Source of the DNA: Elymus sibiricus
Lineage: Eukaryota; Streptophyta; Magnoliopsida; Poales; Poaceae
DNA length: 64,000 bases
Direction of reading: 5' to 3'
Assembly: GCA_039707655.1 (NCBI GenBank)
Contig: CM077676.1
Coordinates: forward strand, 425,855,379-425,919,378
Below are positions 51,052 to 62,285 of this stretch, piece after piece. The notes under the pieces were generated by a model. The model ran no database searches and had not been told where the DNA came from. It saw only the letters and a list, made by a program, of their open reading frames with translations. Within the stretch, counting starts at the first letter, position 1. Each line of letters starts with the position of its first letter. A program made the position numbers and the translations under genes.

Positions 51052-51058
51052 TTTATAG
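51052..51058 (+). promoter_or_regulatory. Possible TATA box in 3' LTR C
   Basis: CCCTTTATAGCCC at the same place as in the 5' LTR, followed by CTAGGGTTT at 51099. If active, it would drive transcription outward, although the nested Copia lies about 2.2 kb downstream. Confidence 0.35.
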
Positions 51059-51774
51059 CCCAGGCCGCTCCCCTCTCGCCCCTATTCTCTCTGCCCCGCT
51101 AGGGTTTCCCTCTCCCCGCCGCCAGCCTCTCCTTCCCCCTCTCCTCCTTTCCCCTATTTTGGCGCCATGGACAAAGAGCGCGAGCTCCGGAATTTCTCCA
51201 GCGCCCGCGTCCGATCGTCATTCCCGTGGACGCTGCCGTCTTCCTTGTCGTCGTGCGCGAACCCGCGTTCGTTCCGTTGGAGCTGGAGACGCCCAGGTCA
51301 ACGTCCCCAAGCCGGCGTGCTCGCTTCCGTCATCGTCATCGTCTTCCCCGAGCCAGAGCCGACGCCTTCTCGTCTTCGTTAAGCCGGCGCCTTCCCCGAG
51401 TCGTGATCGTCTCCTTCGCGCCCCCTCTGTGAGCCGCGCCTCCCTTCTCCTTTCTTCCCTTCCTCGCGCGTAGCCTATAGACCGTAGCCACCGAGTTGTT
51501 TCTATTTGCCGCCACTCTGTTCCGCCGTCGCCGTGCTCGCCCATGCGATTCGTCCGTCCGGGTTCGCAAGCCGTGCGTGCACGCGCTCCGCCCAGGCATG
51601 CCCGTGGCCTCCCGAGTTAGCCCGCGTCGTCGTAGTCCGACTGCTGCTACTCTGCTCTGTGGCCGTTGTTCCGTGCAGCCGCCTCGTCGTCGTCGTGCCT
51701 TGCCGCGATGTCCCGTCCGTCCGGGAAGCGCGCGTGTGGGTGCCGAGTGCTCACCTAGAGCCTGTCTGTCGTGA

Positions 51775-52470
51775 TCCGAGTTGTAGCGCCTGTTTCCCGT
51801 GCGGCCGAGTTATCTTTTGCCAGTTCTGTTGCTGTCGAGATCTCCGAGTTGTAGCGCAGTGGCAGGGCCTTCCGAGTTGCAACCGGTGTCCGAGTGGTTA
51901 GGCGTCCGAGTTGCAACCGGCTTCCGAGTGGTTAGGCCCTCCGAGTTCCGAGTTGTAAGGCGTCCGAGTTGCAATCTCTCCCCGAGTTGCTAGCCGAGTA
52001 GTGGCGCGCCCGAGTTGAATTCTCTTCCGAGTTATCTTCCGAGTTGTCTCCCGAGTTGCAGCGCTTCCGAGTTGTCTCCCGAGTTGCAGCCCTTCCGAGT
52101 TGTCTCCCGAGTTGCAGCCCATCCGAGTTGCCTTCCGAGTTGCAGCCCTTCCGAGTTGTCTCCCGGGTTGAGCTCTTCGGAGTTGTCTCCCGAGTTGTAG
52201 CGCCCTTCCGAGTTGTCTCTCGAGTTGCAGGCCTTCTGAGTTGCGCCATCCGAGTTGCAAGGCCTTCCGAGTTGTCTTCCGAGTTGCACCTTCCGAGTTG
52301 TCCTTCCAAGTTGTAGCTTCCGAGTTGTCCTTCCGAGTTGTAGCTTCCGAGTTGTAGCCTTCCAAGTTTTAGCTTCCGAGTTGCAAGGTTCCGAGCTGCA
52401 AGGCTCCGAGTTGCATCCTCCGCCTTCCGAGTTGCAACCTCGGCCTTCCGAGTTGAGCCCAGGGAGACTT
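51775..52470. repeat. CCGAGTTG repeat array in 3' LTR C
   Basis: The counterpart of the array at 46340-47065 with similar linkers and small differences in unit number. As there, the open minus-strand frames are repeat artefacts. Confidence 0.85.
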
Positions 52471-53283
52471 CCCTCCCTTCCTTCCTCTTTTCCTTCTGCA
52501 AATCCTTGCTGTCCATACATGCTAATGGACCATCTTGGCATGTTATTTCCATATGTGCTTGAGGTGGCTCCATTCAACATGTGTGATGTCATTTCCCTTT
52601 CAATCATCATGATATGCATGCATATTTCACTTGATGATATCTTGTGCCTCGTTTGAATTGTTGTTCACTCTTTGATCAACAATATTGTTGCACCACTCAA
52701 TATTGTGATGTTGTCCACTTGTTCCGTAAGTGATACAACATCATTTCCCTTCCTCGTAGGTACACATATCACTTGTTCCGAGCACCGTAGTTCTTCGATG
52801 ACCGTAGCTTGCCGGTAGGGTAGCGTTGTCTCGTTCTTTCTTTATTGCCTGCAATAGATTGCATTAGGTGCATCATAAATTATGCCATGTCATTTGCATT
52901 TTTTTAAGTTAAGGAATCCCATCTCGAGGTTTATCCTGATGTGTGGGCAATCCTTGTTCATGTCATGTTCTATTCTTTGCTTATGCCATTTTCATGCATT
53001 ATAACAACTGCAACATAAGAATCCTTCGGATTCATTAATCACCTACCTAATGCATATGAAGGTTGTTGGGAGCATTGCACCCTTGCCTCCCTGAGCCTCA
53101 GTTAGACTTGCTTGCAATTACTTTCATGCCATGCTATTAAAATTGTCATGCATCATACTTGCCTGTGTTTGCCTGTGCTTGCTTGTTATGCTTTTGCTTG
53201 CTCCGTAGTAATAGATGCATGTTCGTTGACTGCTTTCCAGAGTTTCCTTCTTGTGTGCTCCCGCGGATACTCTTGGAGACGTT

Positions 53284-53288
53284 GCGAG
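53284..53288 (+). other. Target site duplication of nested Copia, left copy (GCGAG)
   Basis: GCGAG lies directly before TGTTGGGGAACG and again after the element at 62286-62290. The uninterrupted LTR C at 47844-47848 has a single GCGAG at the same place, which confirms insertion with a 5 bp duplication. Confidence 0.95.
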
Positions 53289-53754
53289 TGTTGGGGAACG
53301 TTGCATGGGAAACAAAAATTTTCCTACGCACACATAAGATCTATCCATGGTGATGAGCATCTACGAGAGGGAGAGTGAATCTACATACCCTTGTAGATCG
53401 CTAAGCGGAAGCGTTAATAAACGCGGTTGATGTAGTCGAACGTCTTCGCGATCCAAATCGCCGAGCGTCCCGCGATCCAATCACGATCCTACCGATCTAG
53501 TGCCGAACGGACGGCACCTCCGCGTTCAACACACGTACGGCTTGATGACGCCTTCACCTCCTCGATCCAGCGAGCGATGGTGAAGTAGTGGTTGAGTTCC
53601 AGCAGCACGACGGCGTGGTGATGGTGGTGAGGAACAATCTCTGCAGGGCTTCGCCAAGCACTACGGAGATTATGACGGAGGAACTAGAGGGCTAGGGTTG
53701 CCGGCACACGGCTTGGGAAATCCTGATGTATCCCGTGTGCTAGCCCTGCCCCTC

Positions 53755-53762
53755 TATTTATA
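53755..53762 (-). promoter_or_regulatory. TATA box in 3' LTR of the Copia element
   Basis: TATAAATA on the minus strand, within CATATAAATAGAGGGG. The identical motif occurs in the 5' LTR at 60909-60916. In this copy it could start readout transcription into element C. Confidence 0.6.
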
Positions 53763-53870
53763 TGTTGAGCCTTGGGGTCTAAACTTGGAGTAAAAGCCTC
53801 CTCCAGGTCGGTTTGGCCCGCAGGGAAAGAGTCCAACTCGGATCCCTGCCGAATCGTGCACAGCCGCGCA

Positions 53871-53988
53871 CAAGCGGTAGTACCGCTTCACACAAGCGGT
53901 AGTACCGCTTGGGCGGTAGTACCGCTTCACACAAGCGGTAGTACCGCTCGGGCGGTAGTACCGCTTCACCAAGCGGTAGTACCGCTTA
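53871..53988. repeat. Palindromic AGCGGTAGTACCGCT array (3' LTR copy)
   Basis: Six tightly spaced copies of GCGGTAGTACCGC, most as AAGCGGTAGTACCGCTT. Each unit is a perfect palindrome with a single central base. The linkers are CACAC, GGG, CACC and similar. In transcription direction the array ends roughly 110 bp upstream of the TATA box. Confidence 0.9.
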
Positions 53989-55131
53989 CGCGGCAGCAAA
54001 ACTACTTTTGCACTTTCCAATACCTTGTGGGCTTTATCCCTTTGGCTCATATAAAGTGTTGCTGCACCCGAACACTTCGGTAAACATCCGGAACCCCTTC
54101 CGGTGAACTCCGGAACCCTTCCAGAGATCAAAACACTATTATCACATATATCAATCTTTACCTCCGGACTATTCCGGAGATCCTCGTCATGTCCGGGATC
54201 TTATCCGAGACTTCCGAACAACTTTCGGTCACCAATATAATAACTCAATTATACTAATCGTCACCAAACGTTAAGTGTGTAGACCCTACGGGTTCGAGAA
54301 CTATGTAGACATGACCGAGACACCTCTACGGCCAATAACCAATAGCGGGACCTGGATGCCCATATTGGCTCCTACATATTCTACGAAGATCTTTATCGGT
54401 CGAACCTCTATGTCAAGGATTCAGTTAATCCCGTATGATGTTCCCTTTGTTCTTCGGTATGTTACTTGCCCGAGATTCGATCGTCGGTATCACTATACCT
54501 AGTTCAATCTCGTTACCGGCAAGTCTCTTTACTCGTTCCGTAATACAAGATCCTGTGGCTAACTCTTTAGTCACTTTGCTTGCAAGGCTCAATGTGATGT
54601 TGTATTACCGAGTGGGCCCTGAGATACCTCTCCGTCATACGGAGTAACAAATCCCAGTCTTGATCCATGCCAACCCAACAGACACCCTCGGAGATACCTG
54701 TAGAGCACCTTTATAGTCACCCAGTTACGTTGCGACGTTTGATACACACAAGGTATTCCTCCGGTGTCAGTGAGTTGCATGATCTCATGGTCAAAGGAAC
54801 AGATACTTGACATGCAGAAAACAATAGCAATAAACTGACACGATCAAATGCTACGTTTACAGTTTGGGTCTTGTCCATCACATCATTCTCCTAATGATGT
54901 GATCCCGTTATCAAATGACATCTCATGTCAATGGCTAGGAAACCTTAACCATCTTTGATCAACGAGCTAGTCAACTAGAGGCTTACTAGGGACACAGTGT
55001 TGTCTATGTACCCACACATGTATTTGAGTTTCCAATCAATACAATTATAGCATGGATAATAAACGATTATCATTAACAAGGAAATATAATAATAACCAAT
55101 TTATTATTGCCTCTAGGGCATATTTCCAACA

Positions 55132-55142
55132 GTCTCCCACTT
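55132..55142 (-). other. Polypurine tract of the Copia element
   Basis: On the minus strand AAGTGGGAGAC lies directly before the 3' LTR (TGTTGGAAAT). This is where plus-strand DNA synthesis would be primed. Confidence 0.75.
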
Positions 55143-55181
55143 GCACTAGAGTCAATAATCTAGTTCACATCACTATGTGAT

Positions 55182-58100
55182 TTACATTGTAATGAATCGA
55201 ACACCCATGCAGTTCTGGTGTTGTTCATGTTTAGCCCTTGGAAGAGGTTTAGTCATCGGATCTGCAACATTTAGATCCGTGTGTACTTTGCAAATATTTA
55301 TGTCGTCCTCCTTGATGTAATCGCGGATGGAATTGAAACGTCGCTTTATGTGTCTGGTCCTCTTGTGAAATCTTGGTTCCTTGGCTAGAGCAATGGCACC
55401 AGTATTATCACAAAACAGAGTCATTGGGTTAAGTGCACTAGGCACTACTCCAAGATCTGTCATGAACTCCTTCATCCAGACACCTTCCTTCGCCGCCTCC
55501 GAGGCAGCGATGTACTCCGCTTCGCATGTAGAATCTGCTACCACGCTTTGCTTGGAACTGCACCAGCTAACCGCACCCCCATTAAGAATAAATACGTATC
55601 CGGTTTGCGACTTAGAGTCATCCGGATCAGTGTCAAAGCTTGCATCGACGTAACCCTTTACGACGAGCTCTTGATCACCTCCATAAACGAGAAACATGTC
55701 CTTAGTCCTTTTCAGGTACTTCAGGATATTCTTGACCGCCGTCCAGTGTTCCATCCCTGGATCACTTTGAAACCTTCCGACCATACTTATGGCAAGGCTG
55801 ACATCGGGTCTTGTGCACAGCATTGCATACATGATAGAGCCTATGGCCGAAGCATAGGGGATGACACTCATCTTTTCTCTATCTTCTGCAGTCACTGGGC
55901 ATTGAGTCTTACTCAACTTCACACCTTGCAAAACAGGCAAGAACCCCTTCTTGGACTGATCCATTTTGAACTTCTTCAAAATCTTATCAAGGTATGTGCT
56001 TTGTGAAAGTCCTATTAAGCGTCTTGATCTATCTCTATAGATCTTGATGCCTAATATGAAAGCAGCTTCTCCTAGGTCCTTCATTGAAAAACTCTTGTTC
56101 AAATATTCCTTTACGCTTTCCAGCATTTCTATATTGTTTCCAATCAGCAATATGTCATCCACATATAATATTAGAAACGCTATAGAGCTCCCACTCACTT
56201 TCTTGTAAATACAAGCTTCTCCGTAAACTTGTATAAACTCGAACGCTTTGATCACCTCATCAAAACGAAGATTCCAACTCCGAGATGCTTGCACCAGTCC
56301 ATAAATGGATCGCTGGAGTTTGCAAACTTTGTCAGCATTCTCTGGATCGACAAAACCTTCTGGTTGCATCATATACAACTCTTCCTTAAGGTAACCGTTA
56401 AGGAACGCTGTTTTGACATCCATCTGCCAAATTTCATAATCGAAAAAGGCAGCTATTGCTAACATGATTCTGACGGACTTAAGCATCGCTACGGGTGAGA
56501 AGGTCTCATCGTAGTCAACTCCTTGAACTTGTGAAAAACCCTTTGCCACAAGTCGAGCTTTATAGACGGTGACATTACCGTCCGCGTCCGTCTTCCTTTT
56601 AAAGATCCATTTGTTCTGAATGGCCTTACGCCCTTCAGGTAATACTTCCAAAGTCCATACTTTGTTTTCATACATGGATCCCATCTCGGATTTCATGGCC
56701 TCTAACCACTTCTCGGAATCCGGGCCCATCATCGCTTCTCCATAGCTCGTAGGTTCATCGTTGTTTAACAACATGACCTCTAAGACAGGGTTGCCGTACC
56801 ACTCAGGAGTAGTACGCGTCCTTGTCGACCTACGAGGTTCGATAGCAACTTGATCCAAAGCTTCATGATCATCATCATTAACTTCCTCTTCAGCTAATGT
56901 AGGCTCCACAGAAACAACTTTCTGCGCTGCGCTACTCTCAGGTTGAAGTAAAGGTTCAATAACCTCATCAAGTTCTATCTTCCTCCCACTCAATTCTTTC
57001 GAGAGAAACTCTTTCTCAAGAAATGTTCCGTTTTTAGCGACAAACACTTTGCCTTCGGATCTGAGATAGAAGGTATACCCAACTGTCTCTTTTGGGTATC
57101 CTATGAAGACGCATTTCTCCGCTTTGGGTTCCAGCTTTTCAGGCTGAAGCTTTTTGACATAAGCATCACATCCCCAAACTTTAAGAAACGACAGCTTTGG
57201 CTTCTTGCCAAACCAAAGTTCATATGGCGTCGTCTCAACGGATTTCGATGGTGCCCTATTTAAAGTGAATGCAGCTGTCTCTAATGCATAACCCCAAAAC
57301 GATAGTGGCAAATCGGCAAGAGACATCATAGATCGCACCATATCTAATAAGGTTCGATTACGACGTTCGGACACACCATTACGCTGTGGTGTTCCAGGCG
57401 GTGTCAATTGTGAAACAATTCCACACTGTCTTAAGTGACTGCCAAACTCATAACTCAGATATTCTCCTCCTCGATCAGATCGTAGGAATTTAATCTTCTT
57501 GTTACGATGATTCTCAACTTCACTCTGAAATTGTTTGAACTTTTCAAATGTTTCAGACTTGTGTTTCATTAAGTAAATATACCCATATCTACTTAAGTCA
57601 TCAGTGAAGGTGAGAAAGTAACGATAACCACCGCGCGCCTCAATACTCATTGGACCGCACACATCAGTATGTATGATTTCCAATAAGTCACTTGCCCGTT
57701 CCATTATTCCAGAGAACGGCGTTTTAGTCATCTTGCCCATGAGGCATGGCTCACATGTGTCAAGTGATTCAAAATCAAGTGACTCCAAAAGTCCATCAGC
57801 ATGGAGCTTCTTCATGCGTTTTACGCCAATATGACCTAAACGGCAGTGCCACAAGAAAGTGGTATTATCATTATCAATTCTATATCTTTTGGCATCAATG
57901 TTATGAACATGTGTATCATTACTATCGAGATTCAACAAGAATAAACCCCTCACATTGGGTGCATGACCATAAAAGATATTACTCATATAAATAGAACAAC
58001 CATTATTCTCTGATTTAAATGAGTAACCGTCTCGCAATAAACAAGATCCAGATATAATGTTCATGCTTAACGCAGGCACCAAATAACACTTATTTAGGTT

Positions 58101-59165
58101 CATCACTAATCCCGACGGTAATCGAAGAGCGAGCGTGCCAACGGCGATCACATCAACCTTGGAACCATTTCCCACGCGCATCGTCACTTCGTCCTTTGCC
58201 AGCCTCCGTCTATTCCGCAGTTCCTGTTTTGAGTTGCAAATATGAGCAACCGCACCGGTATCAAATACCCAGGCACTACAACGAGAGTTGGTAAGGTACA
58301 CATCAATAACATGTATATCATATATACCTTGTTTGTTGTTGGCCGCCTTCTTGTCAGCCAAATACTTGGGGCAGTTCCGCTTCCAGTGTCCAGTTCCCTT
58401 GCAATGAAAACACTCAGTTTCTGGTTTGGGTCCAGCCTTGGGTTTCTTCACGAGAGGAGCAACTGCTTTGCCACTCTTCTTAGAGTTACCCTTCTTACCC
58501 TTGCCATTTTTCTTGAAACTAGTGGTTTTATTGACCATCAACACTTGATGCTCCTTCTGAATTTCAGACTCAGCGACTTTCAGCATCGCAAACAGCTCGG
58601 CGACTGACTTGTTCATCCCGTGCATGTTATAGTTCAACACGAAGCTCTTGTAGCTAGGCGGCAATGATTGAAGAACTCTGTCAGTGATAGCCTCTGGCGG
58701 AAGGGGCATCCCTAACTCAGCCAGACGGGTGGAGTACCCAGACATTCTGAGCACGTGATCACTGATAGACCCGTTCTCCTCCATCTTGCAAGCATAGAAC
58801 TTATCGGAGATCTCATATCTCTCGATCCGGGCATTCTTCTGAAAGATAAACTTCAACTCCTGGAACATCTCATATGCTCCATGACGTTCAAAACGTCTTT
58901 GAAGTCCCGGTTCTAAGCCATACAACATTGCACATTGAACTATTGAGTAATCATCAGAACGAGCCTGCCAGGCGTTCACAACGTCTAGAGACTCAACTGG
59001 AGCGGGTGGATCACCAAGCGGTGCATCAAGGACATAAGCCTTCTGGGAAGCCGTAAGGATAATCCTTAGATTACGGGCCCAGTCCACAAAGTTACTTCCA
59101 TCATCTTTCAACTTAGCTTTCTCTAGGAACGCATTAAAATTCAGGGGTGCTACTGCGCGAGCCAT
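55182..59165 (-). CDS. Copia Gag-Pol polyprotein (1327 aa, intact)
   Basis: A single uninterrupted frame of a length normal for the family. The order is Gag (about 1-245), a CCHC zinc knuckle (C252, C255, H260, C265), an aspartic protease with DTGA (302-305), a pre-integrase zinc site (H440, H445, C471, C474), and an integrase core with D501, D564 and E600 (a DD35E pattern). Reverse transcriptase follows with D916 and YVDD at 1001-1004, then RNase H with D1174, E1217 and D1253 as likely active-site residues. Protease before integrase before reverse transcriptase is the Copia order. All catalytic residues I looked for are present, and no stop or frameshift is seen. The start MARAVAPLNFNAF is the usual kind for the family. 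Gag builds the particle and Pol copies and inserts the element. Confidence 0.97.
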   Translation of the reverse strand: MARAVAPLNFNAFLEKAKLKDDGSNFVDWARNLRIILTASQKAYVLDAPLGDPPAPVESLDVVNAWQARSDDYSIVQCAMLYGLEPGLQRRFERHGAYEMFQELKFIFQKNARIERYEISDKFYACKMEENGSISDHVLRMSGYSTRLAELGMPLPPEAITDRVLQSLPPSYKSFVLNYNMHGMNKSVAELFAMLKVAESEIQKEHQVLMVNKTTSFKKNGKGKKGNSKKSGKAVAPLVKKPKAGPKPETECFHCKGTGHWKRNCPKYLADKKAANNKQGIYDIHVIDVYLTNSRCSAWVFDTGAVAHICNSKQELRNRRRLAKDEVTMRVGNGSKVDVIAVGTLALRLPSGLVMNLNKCYLVPALSMNIISGSCLLRDGYSFKSENNGCSIYMSNIFYGHAPNVRGLFLLNLDSNDTHVHNIDAKRYRIDNDNTTFLWHCRLGHIGVKRMKKLHADGLLESLDFESLDTCEPCLMGKMTKTPFSGIMERASDLLEIIHTDVCGPMSIEARGGYRYFLTFTDDLSRYGYIYLMKHKSETFEKFKQFQSEVENHRNKKIKFLRSDRGGEYLSYEFGSHLRQCGIVSQLTPPGTPQRNGVSERRNRTLLDMVRSMMSLADLPLSFWGYALETAAFTLNRAPSKSVETTPYELWFGKKPKLSFLKVWGCDAYVKKLQPEKLEPKAEKCVFIGYPKETVGYTFYLRSEGKVFVAKNGTFLEKEFLSKELSGRKIELDEVIEPLLQPESSAAQKVVSVEPTLAEEEVNDDDHEALDQVAIEPRRSTRTRTTPEWYGNPVLEVMLLNNDEPTSYGEAMMGPDSEKWLEAMKSEMGSMYENKVWTLEVLPEGRKAIQNKWIFKRKTDADGNVTVYKARLVAKGFSQVQGVDYDETFSPVAMLKSVRIMLAIAAFFDYEIWQMDVKTAFLNGYLKEELYMMQPEGFVDPENADKVCKLQRSIYGLVQASRSWNLRFDEVIKAFEFIQVYGEACIYKKVSGSSIAFLILYVDDILLIGNNIEMLESVKEYLNKSFSMKDLGEAAFILGIKIYRDRSRRLIGLSQSTYLDKILKKFKMDQSKKGFLPVLQGVKLSKTQCPVTAEDREKMSVIPYASAIGSIMYAMLCTRPDVSLAISMVGRFQSDPGMEHWTAVKNILKYLKRTKDMFLVYGGDQELVVKGYVDASFDTDPDDSKSQTGYVFILNGGAVSWCSSKQSVVADSTCEAEYIAASEAAKEGVWMKEFMTDLGVVPSALNPMTLFCDNTGAIALAKEPRFHKRTRHIKRRFNSIRDYIKEDDINICKVHTDLNVADPMTKPLPRAKHEQHQNCMGVRFITM

Positions 59166-60429
59166 GATCTACAACATAAATATTGCAAAGACAACTTAGA
59201 CTATTGTTCTTAGATAATGAGTTTAGTTAATCATATTACTTAAAAAACTCCCACTCAAATTGACATCCCTCCGATCATTCGAGTGTAACATGATCCAAAT
59301 CCACCAACTCAAGTCCGATCATCACGTGAGTTGAGGTGGTTTCAATGGTGAACATCTTCATGTTGATCATATCTACTATATGACTCATGTTCGACCTTTC
59401 GGTCTCTTGTGTTCCGAGGCCATGTCTGTACATGCTAGGCTCGTCAAGTTTAACCCGAGTGTTCCGCACGTGCAACATGGCTTGCACCCGTTGTATGCGA
59501 ACGTAGAGTCTATCACACCCGATCATCACGGCGTGTCTCGAAACGACGAACTTTCGCAACGGTGCACACTTGGGGAGAACACAATTTATCTTGAAATTTA
59601 AGTGAGGGATCACCTTATAATGCTACCGTCGTCCTAAGCAAAATAAGATGCATAAAAGGATTAACATCACATGCAAATCATAAGTGACATGATATGGCCA
59701 TGAACTTGTGCTTTTGATCTCCATCTCCAAAGCACCGGCATGATCTCCATCGTCACCGGCATGACACCATGATCTCCATCATCTTGATCTCCATCAACGT
59801 GTCGCCATAAGGTTGTCGCGCCGACTGTTGCTTCCACGACTATAGCTAACGTTTAGCGATAAAGTAAAGCATTACATAGCGCTTAATGATTGACACGCAG
59901 GTCATACAATAATTAAAGACAACTCTATGGCTCCTGCCAGTTGCCGTACTCATCGACATGCAAGTCGTGATATTCTATACAAAACATGATCATCTCATAC
60001 ATCACATATATCTCATCATGTAATTGGCCATATCACATCACAACATACCCTGCAAAAACAAGTTAGACGTCCTCTAATTGTTGTTGCAAATTTTACGTGG
60101 CTGCTACGGGTTTGCAAGAACCGTTCTTACCTACGCAAAACCACAACGTGGTGTAGTGATTGCTTTTTGATCTTCTAAAAGAACCCTCTTCATTGAACCG
60201 ATTCAACTAAAGTGAGAGAGACAGACACCCGCCAGTCACCTTTATGCAACAAGTGCACGCAGCGGTAAAACCAGTCTCGCGTAAGCGTACGCGTAATGTC
60301 GGTCCGGGCCGCTTCATCTCACAATGCCGCTGAATCAAGTATCAACTAGTAACGGCAAGCAATATGTATACACCCACGCCCACAACTCGTTTGTGTTCTA
60401 CTCGAGATCTCATCTACGCATAGACCTAG
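59166..60429 (-). other. 5' leader of the Copia element
   Basis: About 1.26 kb between primer site and Gag start, without a convincing ORF. It carries repeated GATCTCCATC strings at about 59718-59800 (plus strand) and is otherwise AT-rich. Dimerisation and packaging signals would be expected here in the family, but I cannot point to them. Confidence 0.6.
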
Positions 60430-60441
60430 CTCATGATGCCA
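60430..60441 (-). other. Primer binding site of the Copia element
   Basis: Minus strand, just after the 5' LTR end: G then TGGCATCATGAGC. It resembles, but is not identical to, the usual TGGTATCAGAGC complementary to initiator methionine tRNA. The difference may be a family trait. Confidence 0.6.
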
Positions 60442-60908
60442 CTGTTGGGGAACGTTGCATGGGAAACAAAAATTTTCCTACGCACACATAAGATCTATCC
60501 ATGGTGATGAGCATCTACGAGAGGGAGAGTGAATCTACATACCCTTGTAGATCGCTAAGCGGAAGCGTTAATAAACGCGGTTGATGTAGTCGAACGTCTT
60601 CGCGATCCAAATCGCCGAGCGTCCCGCGATCCAATCACGATCCTACCGATCTAGTGCCGAACGGACGGCACCTCCGCGTTCAACACACGTACGGCTTGAT
60701 GACGCCTTCACCTCCTCGATCCAGCGAGCGATGGTGAAGTAGTGGTTGAGTTCCAGCAGCACGACGGCGTGGTGATGGTGGTGAGGAACAATCTCTGCAG
60801 GGCTTCGCCAAGCACTACGGAGATTATGACGGAGGAACTAGAGGGCTAGGGTTGCCGGCACACGGCTTGGGAAATCCTGATGTATCCCGTGTGCTAGCCC
60901 TGCCCCTC

Positions 60909-60916
60909 TATTTATA
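60909..60916 (-). promoter_or_regulatory. TATA box in 5' LTR of the Copia element
   Basis: TATAAATA on the minus strand within CATATAAATAGAGGGG. It is about 460 bp from the LTR's downstream end, which would leave a long R-U5 region. A canonical plant TATA box by motif. Confidence 0.65.
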
Positions 60917-61024
60917 TGTTGAGCCTTGGGGTCTAAACTTGGAGTAAAAGCCTCCTCCAGGTCGGTTTGGCCCGCAGGGAAAGAGTCCAACTCGGATCCC
61001 TGCCGAACCGTGCACAGCCGCGCA

Positions 61025-61142
61025 CAAGCGGTAGTACCGCTTCACACAAGCGGTAGTACCGCTTGGGCGGTAGTACCGCTTCACACAAGCGGTAGTACCG
61101 CTCGGGCGGTAGTACCGCTTCACCAAGCGGTAGTACCGCTTA
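61025..61142. repeat. Palindromic AGCGGTAGTACCGCT array (5' LTR copy)
   Basis: The same six palindromic units as at 53871-53988, without change between the LTRs in what I compared. It sits just upstream of the TATA box in the transcription direction, so it may act as a repeated binding site or as hairpin-forming DNA. Confidence 0.9.
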
Positions 61143-62285
61143 CGCGGCAGCAAAACTACTTTTGCACTTTCCAATACCTTGTGGGCTTTATCCCTTTGGC
61201 TCATATAAAGTGTTGCTGCACCCGAACACTTCGGTAAACATCCGGAACCCCTTCCGGTGAACTCCGGAACCCTTCCAGAGATCAAAACACTATTATCACA
61301 TATATCAATCTTTACCTCCGGACTATTCCGGAGATCCTCGTCATGTCCGGGATCTTATCCGAGACTTCCGAACAACTTTCGGTCACCAATATAATAACTC
61401 AATTATACTAATCGTCACCAAACGTTAAGTGTGTAGACCCTGCGGGTTCGAGAACTATGTAGACATGACCGAGACACCTCTACGGCCAATAACCAATAGC
61501 GGGACCTGGATGCCCATATTGGCTCCTACATATTCTACGAAGATCTTTATCGGTCGAACCTCTATGTCAAGGATTCAGTTAATCCCGTATGCTGTTCCCT
61601 TTGTTCTTCGGTATGTTACTTGCCCGAGATTCGATCGTCGGTATCACTATACCTAGTTCAATCTCGTTACCGGCAAGTCTCTTTACTCGTTCCGTAATAC
61701 AAGATCCTGTGGCTAACTCTTTAGTCACTTTGCTTGCAAGGCTCAATGTGATGTTGTATTACCGAGTGGGCCCTGAGATACCTCTCCGTCATACGGAGTA
61801 ACAAATCCCAGTCTTGATCCATGCCAACCCAACAGACACCCTCGGAGATACCTGTAGAGCACCTTTATAGTCACCCAGTTACGTTGCGACGTTTGATACA
61901 CACAAGGTATTCCTCCGGTGTCAGTGAGTTGCATGATCTCATGGTCAAAGGAACAGATACTTGACATGCAGAAAACAATAGCAATAAACTGACACGATCA
62001 AATGCTACGTTTATAGTTTGGGTCTTGTCCATCACATCATTCTCCTAATGATGTGATCCCGTTATCAAATGACATCTCATGTCAATGGCTAGGAAACCTT
62101 AACCATCTTTGATCAACGAGCTAGTCAACTAGAGGCTTACTAGGGACACAGTGTTGTCTATGTACCCACACATGTATTTGAGTTTCCAATCAATACAATT
62201 ATAGCATGGATAATAAACGATTATCATTAACAAGGAAATATAATAATAACCAATTTATTATTGCCTCTAGGGCATATTTCCAACA

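Larger units (their letters stand above)
50333..53288 (+). mobile_element. 3' LTR of element C, left part (before nested Copia)
   Basis: It begins TGTAACAGCCCAAAACTG at 50333 and matches the first 2.9 kb of the 5' LTR. It contains its own TTTATAG box (51052), CTAGGGTTT (51099-51107), GC-rich block and CCGAGTTG array. It stops at GTTGCGAG, where the Copia element begins. The 5' LTR reads GTTGCGAGTCTGCGATCG without interruption at 47840-47857, which gives the empty-site sequence. Confidence 0.9.
53289..55131 (-). mobile_element. 3' LTR of the Copia element (1843 bp)
   Basis: Downstream LTR in the minus-strand reading. On the plus strand it runs from TGTTGGGGAACG to ATTTCCAACA. It contains a TATAAATA box (minus strand, 53755-53762) and a palindromic array at about 53871-53988. 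It is next to the purine tract at 55132-55142. Confidence 0.95.
53289..62285 (-). mobile_element. Full-length Copia element of the Angela/BARE/WIS type
   Basis: The element is 8997 bp, with 1843 bp LTRs at both ends, target duplication GCGAG, a purine tract, a primer-site-like sequence and one long gag-pol frame. Read on the minus strand the LTR begins TGTTGGAAATATGCCC and ends CGTTCCCCAACA, features I associate with the BARE-1/WIS/Angela family of Triticeae. By eye the two LTRs differ at about four positions in 1843 (near 53863, 54291, 54439 and 54863). Together with the uninterrupted frame this indicates a recent insertion. At a commonly used grass rate of 1.3e-8 per site per year it would be roughly 0.1 million years old, a rough figure only. 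Confidence 0.95.
60443..62285 (-). mobile_element. 5' LTR of the Copia element (1843 bp)
   Basis: Upstream LTR in the minus-strand reading, the same length as its partner and nearly identical. It has the TATAAATA box at 60909-60916 and the palindromic array at about 61025-61142. This is the LTR that would drive transcription of gag-pol. Confidence 0.95.

Noticed and set aside
53754..54131. Minus-strand 125-codon frame with repeated KRYYRPSGTTACV
   Set aside because: It is the palindromic array of the Copia LTR read in one frame. It recurs at 60908-61285 for the same reason.
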